A stretch of DNA of 64,000 nucleotides from Diphasiastrum complanatum (taxonomy: Eukaryota; Streptophyta; Lycopodiopsida; Lycopodiales; Lycopodiaceae). Within the stretch, counting starts at the first letter, position 1, and each line of letters begins with the position of its first letter. Both the position numbers and the translations under genes were made by a program. Under the pieces are notes generated by a model, which saw only the letters and a program-made list of their open reading frames with translations, was not told where the DNA came from and did not search any database. The DNA is taken from assembly GCA_029204225.1 (NCBI GenBank), contig CM055095.1:41641219-41705218 (forward strand). The letters run 5' to 3'. Below, piece by piece: positions 1-10,430 of the stretch.

Positions 1-1945
1 TTCCAACATTTCCATTTAACATGAAGTAGAGTAGGTGAAGATGAGTATCAAACCTAATCAAAACAGCCCTCTTGAGTTCATAACAAACCTCAATAAGCTC
101 ACCAATGATATCTCCCTTGCCTTGAAGAAGTTGCCACTTGAGTTGCTCCATGTAGTCTTCTTCAACCAACCTTTTGCCATCTTGACCATGAATGAACAAT
201 CCACCACAATCATAGAATGCTTTGAGTTGATGAAGAGATGTTAGATCCATGCTTTGGATCTTCCCAAGAACCACTCTTCCATTGCCCTTTCCTTCACAAG
301 ACTCCCTCTTAATGCTAGCACCACAAAAGTTAGAAACCTCCCTCTTGATAGTTGCACCATAAGAAGTAGAAGACTCTTGAATATTAGAAGCCAAGAAAAG
401 AATCCTTAGTACCTTCAACATAAGAGTGATTGAAGTACTCTCTCTTTTCAAACATGAACTTCTACTCAATGATTTAGGTAATGAGTCATATGATAATGAT
501 TCTTCCTCACTATCGTTCATAAAAACATCATTCAAAGTACATCCTACTTTGAACACTTCACATACTTCTCTTCCTTTTGACTTGTGATCTCCCTCACCAA
601 GTCTCATGATAGAAACCTTTGATCTACTCTTTTTATGAAGAAATGTGACACCACTTGTTGCACAAATGACTTTATCACAAAAAGATGTAAAAGAACCATT
701 TCCTTCAAGCATGCTCAAAGCACCATCATCTTTTCCCACATGATTACATACATCAATATGAAAAGAATTAGAAGAACAACCATCTTCTTGCAAAGAATGA
801 CACTTAGCATCTCCATCTTTTTCCATATGAACAAACAAGTCATTAGCAACAATCACTTCCAAAGAAGAATCTTCATCAACTCCATTGATGAAGTTAGCTC
901 CTTCCTTACCTTTTCCATTTTTGCACTTGCCATCTAGCACCATTGAAGAACCACCAAGCCTTGGAAGTCCATGAGTAGAAGAGTACAAACATGATGCTAA
1001 TTTAGCTCCACATGACTCCATATGACTAGTAGGTAACACTAGTGCATCTTCAAGATCCAATGGATCCAAAAAATTGACCATAGATTCACCAAAGCTTGCC
1101 AAGTTAGCACAACAATTATCATCTCCAAGAAGTACATTAGATCTCAACCTAGATCTAGCATTTTGTTTCTTATGGCATTCATTTGCAAAATGTCCTTTCA
1201 CTCCACAATAAAAACATTTGAACTTGGACTTATCTTGCTTCCTACTTTTCAAAGAAGAAGAATGCTTTCCATGCTCCAAACTACCTTGCTTGGACCACTT
1301 GCCTTTGAACTTGCCCTTTGTGAAAAGAGCTTCTTCATCTCCACCTTGTGTTGATGCACCACCACCTTTGGCTTGCAACCTATGCTCTTCAGCCACCAAG
1401 ATCTCTTGCAAGTCATTGACACTTGGCAAGGACTTTTGTATAGCAAAGCATTGTACAAGGTTAGAATGTTCATCAAGCAAACCATTCAACATGACTTGAA
1501 CTAGTTCCCCATCCTTTATGCTTTCATCTATGCATGCTAGATCATCATTCAAGGATTTAACCTTCAAGACAAATGAATGTGCACTCTCTCCCTCTCTTTG
1601 ACAACTTTGGAAGATTTGCCTTCTTAGGGTGAGAACCCTAGATGTGGATTTGGACTCATAGATCTTCTTCAAAGCATTCCATGCTTCACTTGAAGAAGTA
1701 CATTTACCAACTTCTTTAAGAAGTTCATTGGTAACATTCATCTTTATGATATGTAAGGCTCTTTTAGCCCTTCTATCAAAATTTAGTTGCTCTTGAAGAA
1801 TTAGAGGTCTTTCTTCAATTCCCACAACTATATCCATTAGCTCATTCAACTCTAGTAAAGACTCCATCCTCACTTTCCAAGTTGAATAGTTTGTAGAGTT
1901 TAACCTCTCTTTAGCTTCCAACATGATTCCACCATTGGATGTCAT
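1..1945 (-). CDS. Copia element O: Gag polyprotein, runs off the left edge
   Basis: Minus-strand reading frame from an ATG at 1945-1943 with no stop to base 1, about 648 codons. Residues 1-230 have the pattern of plant copia-type gag (UBN2-like: NSTNYSTWKVRMESLL near the start, then AWNALKKIYESKS). A CCHC zinc knuckle, CFYCGVKGHFANEC, sits at 1216-1175 (Cys244, Cys247, His252, Cys257) after a basic Lys/Ser stretch. After it come about 390 residues of acidic, Ser- and Cys-containing sequence in which I recognise no protease motif (no DSGAS); the protease would lie outside the window. Gag would package element RNA in cytoplasmic particles. Its LTR, primer site and leader lie to the right (1946-3763) on the same strand. 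The frame is unusually clean for this window, which suggests a young copy. Confidence 0.85.
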   Translation of the reverse strand, partial: MTSNGGIMLEAKERLNSTNYSTWKVRMESLLELNELMDIVVGIEERPLILQEQLNFDRRAKRALHIIKMNVTNELLKEVGKCTSSSEAWNALKKIYESKSTSRVLTLRRQIFQSCQREGESAHSFVLKVKSLNDDLACIDESIKDGELVQVMLNGLLDEHSNLVQCFAIQKSLPSVNDLQEILVAEEHRLQAKGGGASTQGGDEEALFTKGKFKGKWSKQGSLEHGKHSSSLKSRKQDKSKFKCFYCGVKGHFANECHKKQNARSRLRSNVLLGDDNCCANLASFGESMVNFLDPLDLEDALVLPTSHMESCGAKLASCLYSSTHGLPRLGGSSMVLDGKCKNGKGKEGANFINGVDEDSSLEVIVANDLFVHMEKDGDAKCHSLQEDGCSSNSFHIDVCNHVGKDDGALSMLEGNGSFTSFCDKVICATSGVTFLHKKSRSKVSIMRLGEGDHKSKGREVCEVFKVGCTLNDVFMNDSEEESLSYDSLPKSLSRSSCLKRESTSITLMLKVLRILFLASNIQESSTSYGATIKREVSNFCGASIKRESCEGKGNGRVVLGKIQSMDLTSLHQLKAFYDCGGLFIHGQDGKRLVEEDYMEQLKWQLLQGKGDIIGELIEVCYELKRAVLIRFDTHLHLLYFMLNGNVG

Positions 1946-2154
1946 GATGCTAAAATCTTCTTGTGTCCTTAGGCTCTGTTCTAATGCACCTAGCACTCTC
2001 CTTTCTCTCAATAAATGAAGAAGGAGAAGATCTTAAAAGATTTAGAACCCTAAATGACCTCTATCTTGAAACTATTTGGCTTTCAAGCATAGAAAGGAAG
2101 ATTGAAACACATGCAACACTTTGCACACACTAAGAATGGATTACAAACTCAAAC

Positions 2155-2690
2155 CAACCTGAACACACTCTTGCTTAAACTCTCAAACTTTCCAGCAAGT
2201 GACCAAATCAAGTTATGGTGTGAAGAGTTACTTGCATTCTTAGAAAATACCCAAAACTAGGATGCCAAAATTACCTAGTAATGAACAAACTTGATCAACA
2301 TATGATCACCACACTAAGATATTGATTCAACCTGTAAAACCACATGTAAACCACACTTCTAAAAGTTTATAAACTCCAGCAAGTGATAAATACAAGATTT
2401 AGAGGTGAATGAATGAGCACACTTAGTGAATCACAAGACTAGCTTCACTATCTTGTCAAAATTTGGTGTTTAGATGTAGATCTAAGATCACTTCACATGA
2501 GAATGTTCCTCAACCTGTTAAGAACCTGAAAACACACTTGCATAATGGTTAACACCTTCCAGCAAATGCTCCAATCAAATTACATAAGGAGAGTTACTTA
2601 CATGCTCAACAAAGTACACCAAAATTTATGCCAAAATTGATGACAATCTTTACAATATGCTCTTCACAATGGAGCTTACAATATGTTCAC
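2155..2690 (-). repeat. Three diverged tandem units of about 175-183 bp in the leader of element O
   Basis: On the plus strand each unit opens with CAACCT(G) (2155, 2338 and 2511). Each then has a CACACTT/CACACTC block, a TCCAGCAARTG block and a stretch about GAGTTACTT(G/A)CAT. The spacings are 183 and 173 bp. The units are diverged, so the duplication is old relative to the clean gag frame or was inherited by the family. Confidence 0.6.
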
Positions 2691-2833
2691 CCAAAAAAGG
2701 GGATCTTTCATCCAAATGGGAGCTTTGCTCAGCCTTTAGGAGAATTACAACTCACTCAAAAGAGCATTTGTCATCCACTTAAGGAGAAGTTTCATCCACT
2801 TAAGGAGAGTGTTCATCCAAGAATGGAGATTGT
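2685..2833. repeat. Short minisatellite, 20-21 bp units
   Basis: Units of the type TTCATCCACTTAAGGAGAAG occur at about 2686, 2708, 2771, 2791 and 2812. The two central ones are nearly identical and the outer ones diverged. It lies in the leader of element O. Confidence 0.6.
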
Positions 2834-3107
2834 CAACAATAGGATTGAAAAGAACATTGTTAGTATTGAATATGCACAAGCCTCACAATCAACAAATGAT
2901 TAGGTGTTATGATCTGATCCAAAATAGTTTCTTTTCAGCCTCTGATCTTCAATAGACCTGAAATATGCTTTTGATCCACAAGTTCAACTCACAAAACAAA
3001 GGTTAGTAAGATTTGATCAACAAAGCAATGCAAAATCATGCTAGAACTTGATCAAACATCCAAATATCACCAAAAATGGAATACTTACTATGAATAGAAG
3101 CCAACCA

Positions 3108-3119
3108 GCTCTGATACCA
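3108..3119 (-). other. Primer-binding site of Copia element O (tRNA-iMet type)
   Basis: The minus strand reads TGGTATCAGAGC directly after the LTR end (TTTTTCACA), the usual initiator-tRNA-Met primer site of plant Copia elements. It fixes the element's orientation and the inner LTR edge. Confidence 0.9.
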
Positions 3120-3486
3120 TGTGAAAAATACAGATCCTAAGTGGATCTAAACTCCAAGATCATTGGCTTGAATGCTTGCACTCCAAACTACATAAGCTAG
3201 GAATTGGCAACACATTCTATGCTACCTAGAATGCAAAGAACTTGATCAAAAAGCATTTATCACAAATGAAAACTTCCATAAACATCAAGTGCGGCCCAAA
3301 ATAGCATTATACAGTCCATAATACATCAGCCTACCACTTTTGGAAAGCACCTAAGATCATACACACAAAGCTTGAACTCAATCACTACACAATGCCAACA
3401 ATGGAAGGAGAACCCAATAGAAAAATCTCTCATTAAGCAAATGAATACAATGGATCTGCTCCAACCTGTTTCTCCACGGCCTACCT

Positions 3487-3498
3487 GCTATATATAGC
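3487..3498 (-). promoter_or_regulatory. TATA box of the element O LTR
   Basis: GCTATATATAGC, about 190 bp downstream of the G-box-type palindrome in transcription direction, within an LTR. This is the most plausible core promoter of the element; the start site itself is not visible. Confidence 0.5.
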
Positions 3499-3673
3499 TG
3501 AGAGAGATGACTCTCTCTCCTCTCTCTAGACCCTCCTTACCTAAAATATGCCCTATATAGGTAAAATTGGCATATATGTCCAAAATACATGAAAATGGAC
3601 TCATTTCGAAGGTCTTGAAGTTTGACACTTCTTCATACTGAAAAAATACACTTACTAAAAATATCTAGACCTG

Positions 3674-3689
3674 TTTCACACGTGTGAAA
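3674..3689. promoter_or_regulatory. 16-bp palindrome with CACGTG core in an LTR
   Basis: TTTCACACGTGTGAAA is a perfect palindrome around CACGTG, the G-box core bound by plant bHLH and bZIP factors. The same or nearly the same 16-mer recurs at 11299-11314, 15161-15175, 15723-15738 and 36529-36543, each time in a Copia LTR, so it is probably a selected LTR enhancer site. Binding is inferred. Confidence 0.5.
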
Positions 3690-3763
3690 AGTCAGATCCT
3701 AAACTATGTGCCATTTTTAGCAATTTTGGCCTAAAACTAGACAAGGAAATGTTGACAATTTTC

Positions 3764-4003
3764 ACAGCTTGGAATTCATTGAAGAAGCTTTATGAATCCA
3801 AGTCTACTTCTAGAGTGTTGACTCTAAGAAGAAAAATCTTTTCTTGTTTGCAAAAGAATGAAGAAAGTCCAAGTACTTTTGTTTTGAGAATGAAAGCATT
3901 GAATGATGAGTTAGCTTGCATAGATGAAAGCATTAAGGAAGGAGAGCTTATTCAAGTGATTCTTAATGGCTTGTTGGATGCTCATGCTAACATTGTTCAA
4001 AGT
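3764..4003 (+). pseudogene. Copia gag fragment K, split by element O
   Basis: The plus strand encodes AWNSLKKLYESKSTSRVLTL and onward to LLDAHANIVQS, closely matching residues of the element O gag (AWNALKKIYESKS ... LLDEHSNLVQ). Similarity begins at the codon after the O LTR and stops near 4003, where Gypsy leader sequence begins. The N-terminal half should lie left of the window, beyond the rest of element O. K belongs to the same gag family as O but in the opposite orientation. Confidence 0.7.
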
Positions 4004-5150
4004 ATTGTTGTATTTTGGTATTTTCATCCATGGTGCTCTCTGGACTGCTTGCAAGGGAGCGACGGATATGGGTTGGCCCATTGGAACCATTGGTGCTGGT
4101 TCCGGTTCAATCTCTTGTTGCACAATTGCTAATTTGTGAAGGTGCGGTGCTTGATTTGCTATCCTTCATGCTATTGATCGTCCCGATATCATATTCATCT
4201 GATGGTGGGTTCCAAAGTGATTGGAATGTACTTATACAGTAGGATGCAGTCTGAATCTCTAAGGATATGATCAATCTGATCAACCGGAAGTGAATTTTAG
4301 GCCCTTTATGGTGGTTTTTCCTTGATAACTTTTTACTCCTTGCACTGATTGATCTGAGATTTTGACAATAGCTGGACAGATCTTTCCATTGATCTATCTA
4401 CAAGGGTTCTCTTGTGCGAGGATTGGCCGTGCGAGGGTTCTTTAGCTATTTTTGTAGGTAAAAAACTTGATATCTTTCGAATCTCTGGGAAGTAGCTCTT
4501 GCAAGGCTCACAGTAGCTGGATCTAGGTCAGATCTCACTATAAAATTCTCTACAAAAGTTAACTCTCGCAAGAAGTGAAAATTTCACTGTCTACGAGGGT
4601 CCAAAACCACTCACGACACTTAGACATCAAACTAATTCTTGCAAGCTTCTCTGTGTCCTGGTCTCACTGAGATGGAACTTCAGAATCCTCTGCGAGAGTT
4701 CTTATGAAGATTTGAATTTTTTTGGATTTTTTCAAGGGTTTTTTGAATTTTTTATGATTTTTCTCTGATTTTTACAATCTATTTGGAACTAACTCTCGCA
4801 AGATTCTATGCAGGTCTGGGACAATACCCTGGAGCTGCTGCTATCATGCAAGGGCTAATTCTCACTGATTCTGGAGATATAAAAATCTGATGAGATTTTA
4901 GGCTCTTTTTCCCTCCAAATTCCAGATTAGTGTGTTTTTTGGGTTTTTTGGCTGGTTGGTTTGGGTTTCAAGCCCTTAGAGGCTGTTCAAGGCCTCCTCT
5001 ACCCTCTCACACCTCCTCCGCTAGCTGTGAATAGTCCAAACACAAAAAAATACAGAAAAATAACTCTAAACTCCCAAAAATCTACCTAAAACTACTCTAA
5101 AAAGCAAGAAAATAGCTAAAATGCAACTAAACTAGTTAGTGAAAACCTAC
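4004..5150 (-). mobile_element. Leader of Gypsy element F (5' fragment)
   Basis: Non-coding sequence between the F primer site and the break at about 4003, minus strand. It is studded with short related words built on GCGAGGGTTC and CTCGCAAG (about 4399-4450, 4499, 4562, 4593, 4635, 4688, 4792, 4846). The same words occur downstream of the F integrase at 39660-40040, supporting one family. No gag survives here: the break removed it. Confidence 0.6.
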
Positions 5151-5167
5151 CCCCGGCAACGGCGCCA
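5151..5167 (-). other. Primer-binding site of Gypsy element F (tRNA-Asp-like)
   Basis: The minus strand reads TGGCGCCGTTGCCGGGG one base after the LTR end CCCTACA. This is the primer site common in plant Ty3/Gypsy elements and assigned there to tRNA-Asp. It identifies the LTR at 5169-5987 as a 5' LTR transcribed leftward. Confidence 0.85.
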
Positions 5168-5168
5168 C

Positions 5169-5987
5169 TGTAGGGTCAAAGATCTTGCGTAGTATAGCCT
5201 TCCCGCCTGTCAACAAGGGTTAGATCACTGGATAAGTATCTAATTATGCATAGATGCTATTTTTAGTTAGTTTCCTACTTTCTCCCTTAACTCTACTCAC
5301 CACTAACACTACTCTCCCTTAACTCTACTCCTCTACACTAACATTCATCATGACTGTAGATAAAAGGAAAAGGATGATTAGAAAAGATGGATGGAAAAGA
5401 AGATAGAAGAGAGAGATAGAGGGAGGGTGGAGGTTAGCTCAAATGCACATTATACTTGCTAAAGGAGAAACATAAACTATTGAAACCAAAAAGCATGAAC
5501 TTGAGAACAATTGAAAATAACAAGGGCAATAGCAAACATTGGATTGCAAATGAGGATGCTTCTCTTCCAAAATTGGTAGAGTTTCCTCCTTCTCATTAAG
5601 CATCAAAATAGTGTACAAATGGTGTCTTTTTATAAAATGGGGAAGGCCCTTGCCCCTCAATCCTATTGGCTAATATTCACAATGATCCTATCCATTCATC
5701 TTGGACCCAACTTGATCCAAGGGTCCACAAAAAGTACATTGGTAATCACAAGATTCATGTGAGTCCCAATTTGGACCCAACTCTAAAAAGTAATCTCTAA
5801 GTTTAAAAATGACTTTGGGCCTCTAGTTTTATTTTAATTCCAAGGCCCAAGTCAAGTTTATTTTATTTACAACTTTACTTGCGTGCTCATTGGGCCATGG
5901 GCTTACGCGCGCAGGATGCCATGCCCTCGCAACACATTTTATTGGATGATTTTATTTATTTACACTTTGTTGGGAATACCCCCAACA
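5169..5987 (-). mobile_element. 5' LTR of Gypsy element F
   Basis: 819 bp on the minus strand, TGTTGGGGGTATTCCC at the start and GACCCTACA at the end. It matches the plus-strand LTR at 43544-44362 along its whole length, including a shared 73-codon chance ORF (5660-5439 and 43871-44092). A TATAAAA box precedes AGACACC. The outer flank at 5988-5992 is CTCAT (ATGAG on the minus strand), the same five bases that follow the right LTR. Copia A gag resumes immediately after. Confidence 0.85.
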
Positions 5988-5992
5988 CTCAT

Positions 5993-8146
5993 CTTCTTCA
6001 TCCAACAAAGTTAGGATCATCTACAAGTTCAATGATTCTAACTTCTACATCTGGGAGCTAAAACTCTGGATGATGCTGATAGATAGAGACCTATGGGATG
6101 TTGTAGACGGGTAGGATCTGAAACTAGAAAAAGACGTTCATCAACAATTAGCTAAGACATGGAAGATCAAGGATCAGAAGGACCTAGCATGTATCACGTT
6201 GAATCTAGCCGACTCCCAGATTTCCCACGTTATCACATGCAAGTCCTCTAAGGATGCATTTGATTTGCTATCAAATCTCTATGCGAATCATGATGTAACC
6301 ACACGGTTGTACCTTAGAAAGAAGTTCTTCACTTTTAGAATGTCTGATACTATAGCCATTACTTCTCACATCAATAACTTCAAATCATTGTTAGATTAGT
6401 TATCAAATGTAAGATGTGCTATTCAAGATGATGGCATTGTTATGACCTTGCTTTCTTCCTTACCAAAGTCCTATGAACACTTTGTTGTAATGATTTCCAC
6501 ACAACCTGATCTCACTCTTCTAAAGGTGATTGGCCATCTTTTTCAAGAAGAAATGCAGAGAAAGACCAGCGATCTATCAGTCAAAGACAAATCCCTAGCT
6601 CTATATACCAAGAAGAAAGACTATTCCAAGGACAAGAATCAAGTGCATCAGTAGCAGCAGCAGAAGCCTCATACTCAAGCTGAAAATAGTGGCTCGTGCA
6701 AGAAGCTCTTTTGCAGATATTGTAAGAGAGCGAATCACGACATCAAAGAGTGTCGCACCCTCATATGCACCGAGGCAAAGAAGCAACAACAACAACAACC
6801 TAACTCTATCAATGTGGCGGAATTCAAGGAGCACACTTCTAATAAAGACAAATCATTAGAATTGTTAATGGCTTACAACAGTAGCAGTGAAGACTGCGAC
6901 AATTGGTACCTAGATAGCGGCTACCCAACACATGACACCTTGATGAGAGTGGTTTACTGAATACGAAGCTTATACCAGAGATCAACTCATATATCTTGGA
7001 GATTCAATCACATCCACGTTGAAGGCAAAGGAACAATCAAGATAGTGTTCAAGAACACTCTCTCTATTTCTATTCCAAATGTCTTTTACGTACCTCAGCT
7101 ATCAAGAAAAAAAATAACTGATGCGAGCTACTCTGTTACTTTCTCATTTGAACAGTGTACAATCTTCGATAAAGATACTACCCTACGTACCTGTACTAGA
7201 GTCATAAATGTATATGTATTATCTAACTCAATTGCATTAGCTAGTAGTTCAAATGAAAATGTAAACGATTATGCTATAATGTGGCATAGTCAATTTGGAC
7301 ACGTGAATACAAGATCACTTTCTTACATGCGTTGTAATAATTTAGTTGATGGATTGCATTTTCCTCATTCATAAGATAGATTTTTTTTTTTCTGTGAATA
7401 TTGCATCTATGGGAAACACTTTAGAATCAAATTTCCCAGATCACATTCCATCAAAACAAAACATGTATTGAATTTTGTACATAGTGATCTTTGTGGTCCA
7501 ATGCCAACTCCATCCTTAGGAGATGCAATTTATTTTATCATCATCATAGATGATTATTCTAGATGGTCTACAGTCATGTTCATTACACACAAATCAGAAG
7601 CCTTTGAGTGCTTCAAGAGATTCAAGGCCATGGTTGAGACTCAAACATCTACAAAGGTGAAAGCATTGAAAGCACTCGAATTGCTGGTGGCGGCGAGTAC
7701 CTCTCTAATTAGATGTTCGACTACCTGGCTAAACATGTCATTCGAAGACAACAAGGTTCTCTTGTTCGTCTCAATAGAATGGAACTGCAGAAAGGAAGAA
7801 TCAGACGCTTCTTAAACCAACCAGATCAATGCTATACCAATCGTGCCTACTTGCGAAGTTCTGGACAGAAGCTACTGCCACAGCCTATTACGTACAGAAT
7901 AGATCCAGCACTAAAGATGTCAACATCAAAACTCCTCATGAAGTATGGCATGGACACAAGCCTAGTGTCATCCATTTAAAAAATCTTTGGTTGTATATGT
8001 TTCGTTCATGTTCCTAAACAACTTAGGAAGAAGCTGGATCATAGGACAAATAAATGTATTTTCATTGGCTATCCCCATGAACATAAAGCTTAAAAATTTA
8101 TGATCCAGCCACCAATGTAGCATTTGTTTCTTTTCATTAATTAAAG
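5993..8146 (+). pseudogene. Copia element A: gag, protease and integrase remnant
   Basis: Plus-strand Copia polyprotein in order but with stops and frameshifts. Gag occupies 6015-6650 (FNDSNFYIWELKLW, then a UBN2-like region). A CCHC knuckle CRYCKRANHDIKEC is near 6700-6750 and a protease-type LDSG at about 6905-6930. The GAG-pre-integrase motif MWHSQFGHVNTRSLSYM is at about 7280 and the integrase core from 7468 (HSDLCGPMPTPSLG, then DDYSRWSTVMF). Integrase is frameshifted near 7680 and continues with the FWTEATATAYYVQNRSS region and a GYPHEHKA motif near 8080. It stops at 8146, where the LTR of Copia B begins. Its own 5' LTR, primer site and leader are found inverted at 44363-45660, because Gypsy F inserted at the start of gag and the locus was later rearranged. 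Confidence 0.8.
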
Positions 8147-8546
8147 TGATAAGTACAATGATACTATAGATCCATGAGCTAACACAATGCTCAAACATGA
8201 TTGGACCATATTTTTGCCACCTCTTAATCCTATTGGACCATTAATCCATTCATTTCTTGATTCTATTGGACCATTCATGGATCCACCTCTAAATCCTATT
8301 GGACCATTCATGGTTCCACCTCTAAATCCTATTGGACCTCTTGAACTTCATCAAACAAAAGCATTACACTTGTTTACTATCCATTTATCTCGAGTTTTGC
8401 CTCCTACACTACTTTGGCTCAAAAGTGGCATTACATGTGGAATTGGACAAATTGCCATCTATGCCAAATTTGACCCTATCAACATCCTACACCAGATGAT
8501 TGATACAAAAAAGTATAAGACCCCTATAGCTAACATAGATAACCTT
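8147..8546 (-). mobile_element. 3' LTR of Copia element B (left copy)
   Basis: About 400 bp, matching 48773-49161 in inverted orientation. It contains a local tandem repeat, CCTCTAAATCCTATTGGACC with variants at 8218-8345, in more copies than the right LTR. The inner edge is damaged: about 22 bp spanning the polypurine tract and the first bases of the LTR, present at 48757-48778, are missing. The outer edge abuts Copia A coding sequence at 8146. Confidence 0.65.
8218..8345. repeat. Local tandem repeat in the Copia B LTR
   Basis: The word CCTATTGGACC (variants TCTATTGGACC, CCACCTCTAAATCC) recurs about five times, in units of roughly 30-36 bp. The matching right LTR (49009-49110) has fewer and different units, so the array has changed length since the two copies separated. 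Confidence 0.6.
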
Positions 8547-8557
8547 TTTGCATTTAT

Positions 8558-10430
8558 CTATTGAAGATTAAGCATTGACCTTGAGATTACTCCAAGATTA
8601 GATCTATGCTTGATGAAGGCACTCTTGCTCAAAGGCTTGGTGAGTAGATTAGCAATACAAGAGGATGTGTTGACATGCTCCAAATAGATTTCTCCTCCAA
8701 TAAGCTTTTCTCTCACAAAGTGATGTCTAGTCCGTGTAGCCAACAATGGATAGATCTTCACTTTTATAAAGTAGACCATAGTCACAAGATGAAAATACAT
8801 ATCTTAGAATCCTCTTGGCCATCTTCCAATGATGGATCTTGGGATCTTGCATAAATTGACTTAATTTGTGCACACAAAAACTCAAATCGGGCCTAGTGAT
8901 AGTAAGCCAAATCAAGGAGCCTATAAGACTCCTAAAAAGTGCATTAGAGGAGTTTTGAGTTCCAAAAAGACCCTTTAAGAATTCGTGCAAGATGTCTTTT
9001 TTATTATTAAAATATTATAACACTAATACTTTTGACTTGCCATAACTTTTTAATCGTAGCTCAAAAGTTGCCATCTAACATATCATTGGAAAGCCCTTGT
9101 CGAGCAATTACTAATGCACCAAACTCCGCTAAATTCGGACTTACCACCAAAATGTTATGCCATTTTTAGTATGGAATCAAAATGTGGACTCAAAAAGTTA
9201 CGTTACGTGGATTTCAAATTTGAGTGTTTTGATTGGTCCATGTGTAAGAAAAATTTGAGAAAAAATATAAAAAGAATCTTTACAAAGGGTCTTTTTGGGA
9301 TTTAGAACTCCTCTAATGGTGATGTCCTCGACGGATCTTTCATCACCTTTGTTAGGATCTCTCACAATTTGCTCCATTGGAGTATCTATGCTCTTATAAT
9401 TTTCCATTTGGAATTTTTTCAACATAGAATGAGCATACCTAGATTGACATATAAAAACAAAATCATCATGAAAGTCAATCTCTAGGTCTAGTATGTAATG
9501 GATCTCTCCTAGACCTTGCATTTTAAACTCACTTCCAAGTGCTAGCTTAGTTTCTTTAACTAGCATGATACAACTTCCACAAAGAATAATGTCATCAACA
9601 TAGATTAGAAGAATGACAATATTACTATCAACAAGCTTTAAATACATGGAAGGATCATAGTCCCTAAGGTCAAATCCTAGTGAGATAAGAAAAGTGTTGA
9701 GTCTTGAATACCATGATCTTGGTGCTTGCTTTAGTCCATAAAGACTTTTGAAGAGCAAGCACACTTTGGACTCATCCTTGATGAATCCTTGAGGTTGTTC
9801 CATATAGATCTCCTCCTCAAGATAACCATTTAAAAAAGCATTGGATACATCTAATTGAAACACCTTCCATTTGAAAAAACAAGCAAGAGAAATAAGAATT
9901 CTTATTGTCACCATCTTTGCAACAGGTGCAAAGGTCTCCTCATTGTCAAGGCCATGGATTTGAGCAAATCCTTTGGCACATAATCTTGCCTTGAACTTGT
10001 TGATGGTGCCATCATGATTGTACTTGATCCTAAATACCCACTTGCAACCAATCACATGCTTGTTGGATTGTAGATCCCAAGCTCCCAAGTAAGGTTGGTG
10101 ATCAATGCATCATACTCTTACTTCATGGCATCATACCACTCCTTGGTATTGAGTGCCTCTTGTACATTCTTTGGCTCTTTATGAGAAACAAAAAAAGCAT
10201 AATTAGTGGAATCAAGATCCACTTGCTTGCCTTTATCAACATATTAGAGCCTCTTAGGCTCGGATGTACCTCTCATGGATTCTTCTTGGTGAAAAAAGAA
10301 GCTCTTGAGATTGGGGTCTCTGATATAAGAGAGCTTATATCCCCTTTTCTCGAGATAAGCTTCCTTTTGAAAAACTCTATTCCCTATAATGAAGTCGGGC
10401 TTAGTGACAAGCCTCATCTAATAACAATAC
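8558..10430 (-). pseudogene. Copia element B: reverse transcriptase / RNase H remnant (left copy)
   Basis: Minus-strand RVT_2 polymerase. The longest frame, 10088-9198, starts GAWDLQSNKHVIGCKWVF and contains NKFKARLCAKGFAQ, QLDVSNAFLNGYLEEEIYM, SLYGLKQAPRSW and the catalytic IYVDDIILCGS, all Copia RT hallmarks. The frame then meets a MITE (8942-9318). Beyond it come SLIGSLIWLTITRPDLSF and HWKMAKRILRYVF. The RNase H centre is deleted (GYTD joins HHFVREKL) before the C-terminal LLTKPLSKSAF. Upstream of 10088 the integrase/RT linker is frameshifted up to about 10430, where Gypsy D begins. The internal RNase H deletion is shared with the copy at 48411-48750. Confidence 0.85.
8942..9318. mobile_element. 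MITE-like element, 377 bp, in Copia B
   Basis: Imperfect terminal inverted repeats of about 36 bp, starting CATTAGAGGAGTT at both ends and continuing into CCAAAAAGACCCTTT. The flanking trinucleotide is GTG on each side (8939-8941 and 9319-9321), a 3-bp target duplication. The interior is A+T rich and has no coding content. It interrupts RT between the EDIT and ALFRSLIGSL parts. The 3-bp duplication fits CACTA-like or PIF/Harbinger-like mobilisation, but the termini (CATTAG) match neither canonical end, so no superfamily is assigned. Confidence 0.75.

Larger units (their letters stand above)
1946..3107 (-). other. Leader of Copia element O (primer site to gag), non-coding
   Basis: About 1.16 kb between the primer-binding site and the gag ATG on the minus strand. 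I see no conserved coding sequence in it. It holds two families of short tandem repeats, listed separately, and is otherwise A+T rich. A long leader between PBS and gag could carry packaging or translation signals, but none can be named from the sequence. Confidence 0.6.
3120..3763 (-). mobile_element. 5' LTR of Copia element O
   Basis: About 644 bp. On the minus strand it starts TGTGAAAATTG and ends GTATTTTTCACA just before the primer site, giving TGTGA/TCACA ends. A palindromic TATA box, GCTATATATAGC, is at 3487-3498, followed in transcription direction (lower coordinates) by CT/GA-rich sequence. The palindrome TTTCACACGTGTGAAA lies at 3674-3689, upstream of the TATA box, where an enhancer would sit. 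The outer edge abuts a plus-strand gag exactly at a codon-level match, so this LTR marks an insertion point. Confidence 0.75.

Noticed and set aside
1249-1485. 78-codon minus-strand ORF
   Set aside because: It is a shadow of the 648-codon gag frame, which is continuous in another minus-strand frame.
5439-5660. 73-codon ORF repeated at 43871-44092
   Set aside because: It lies wholly inside the two F LTRs and its conservation is explained by LTR identity; no protein family resemblance.
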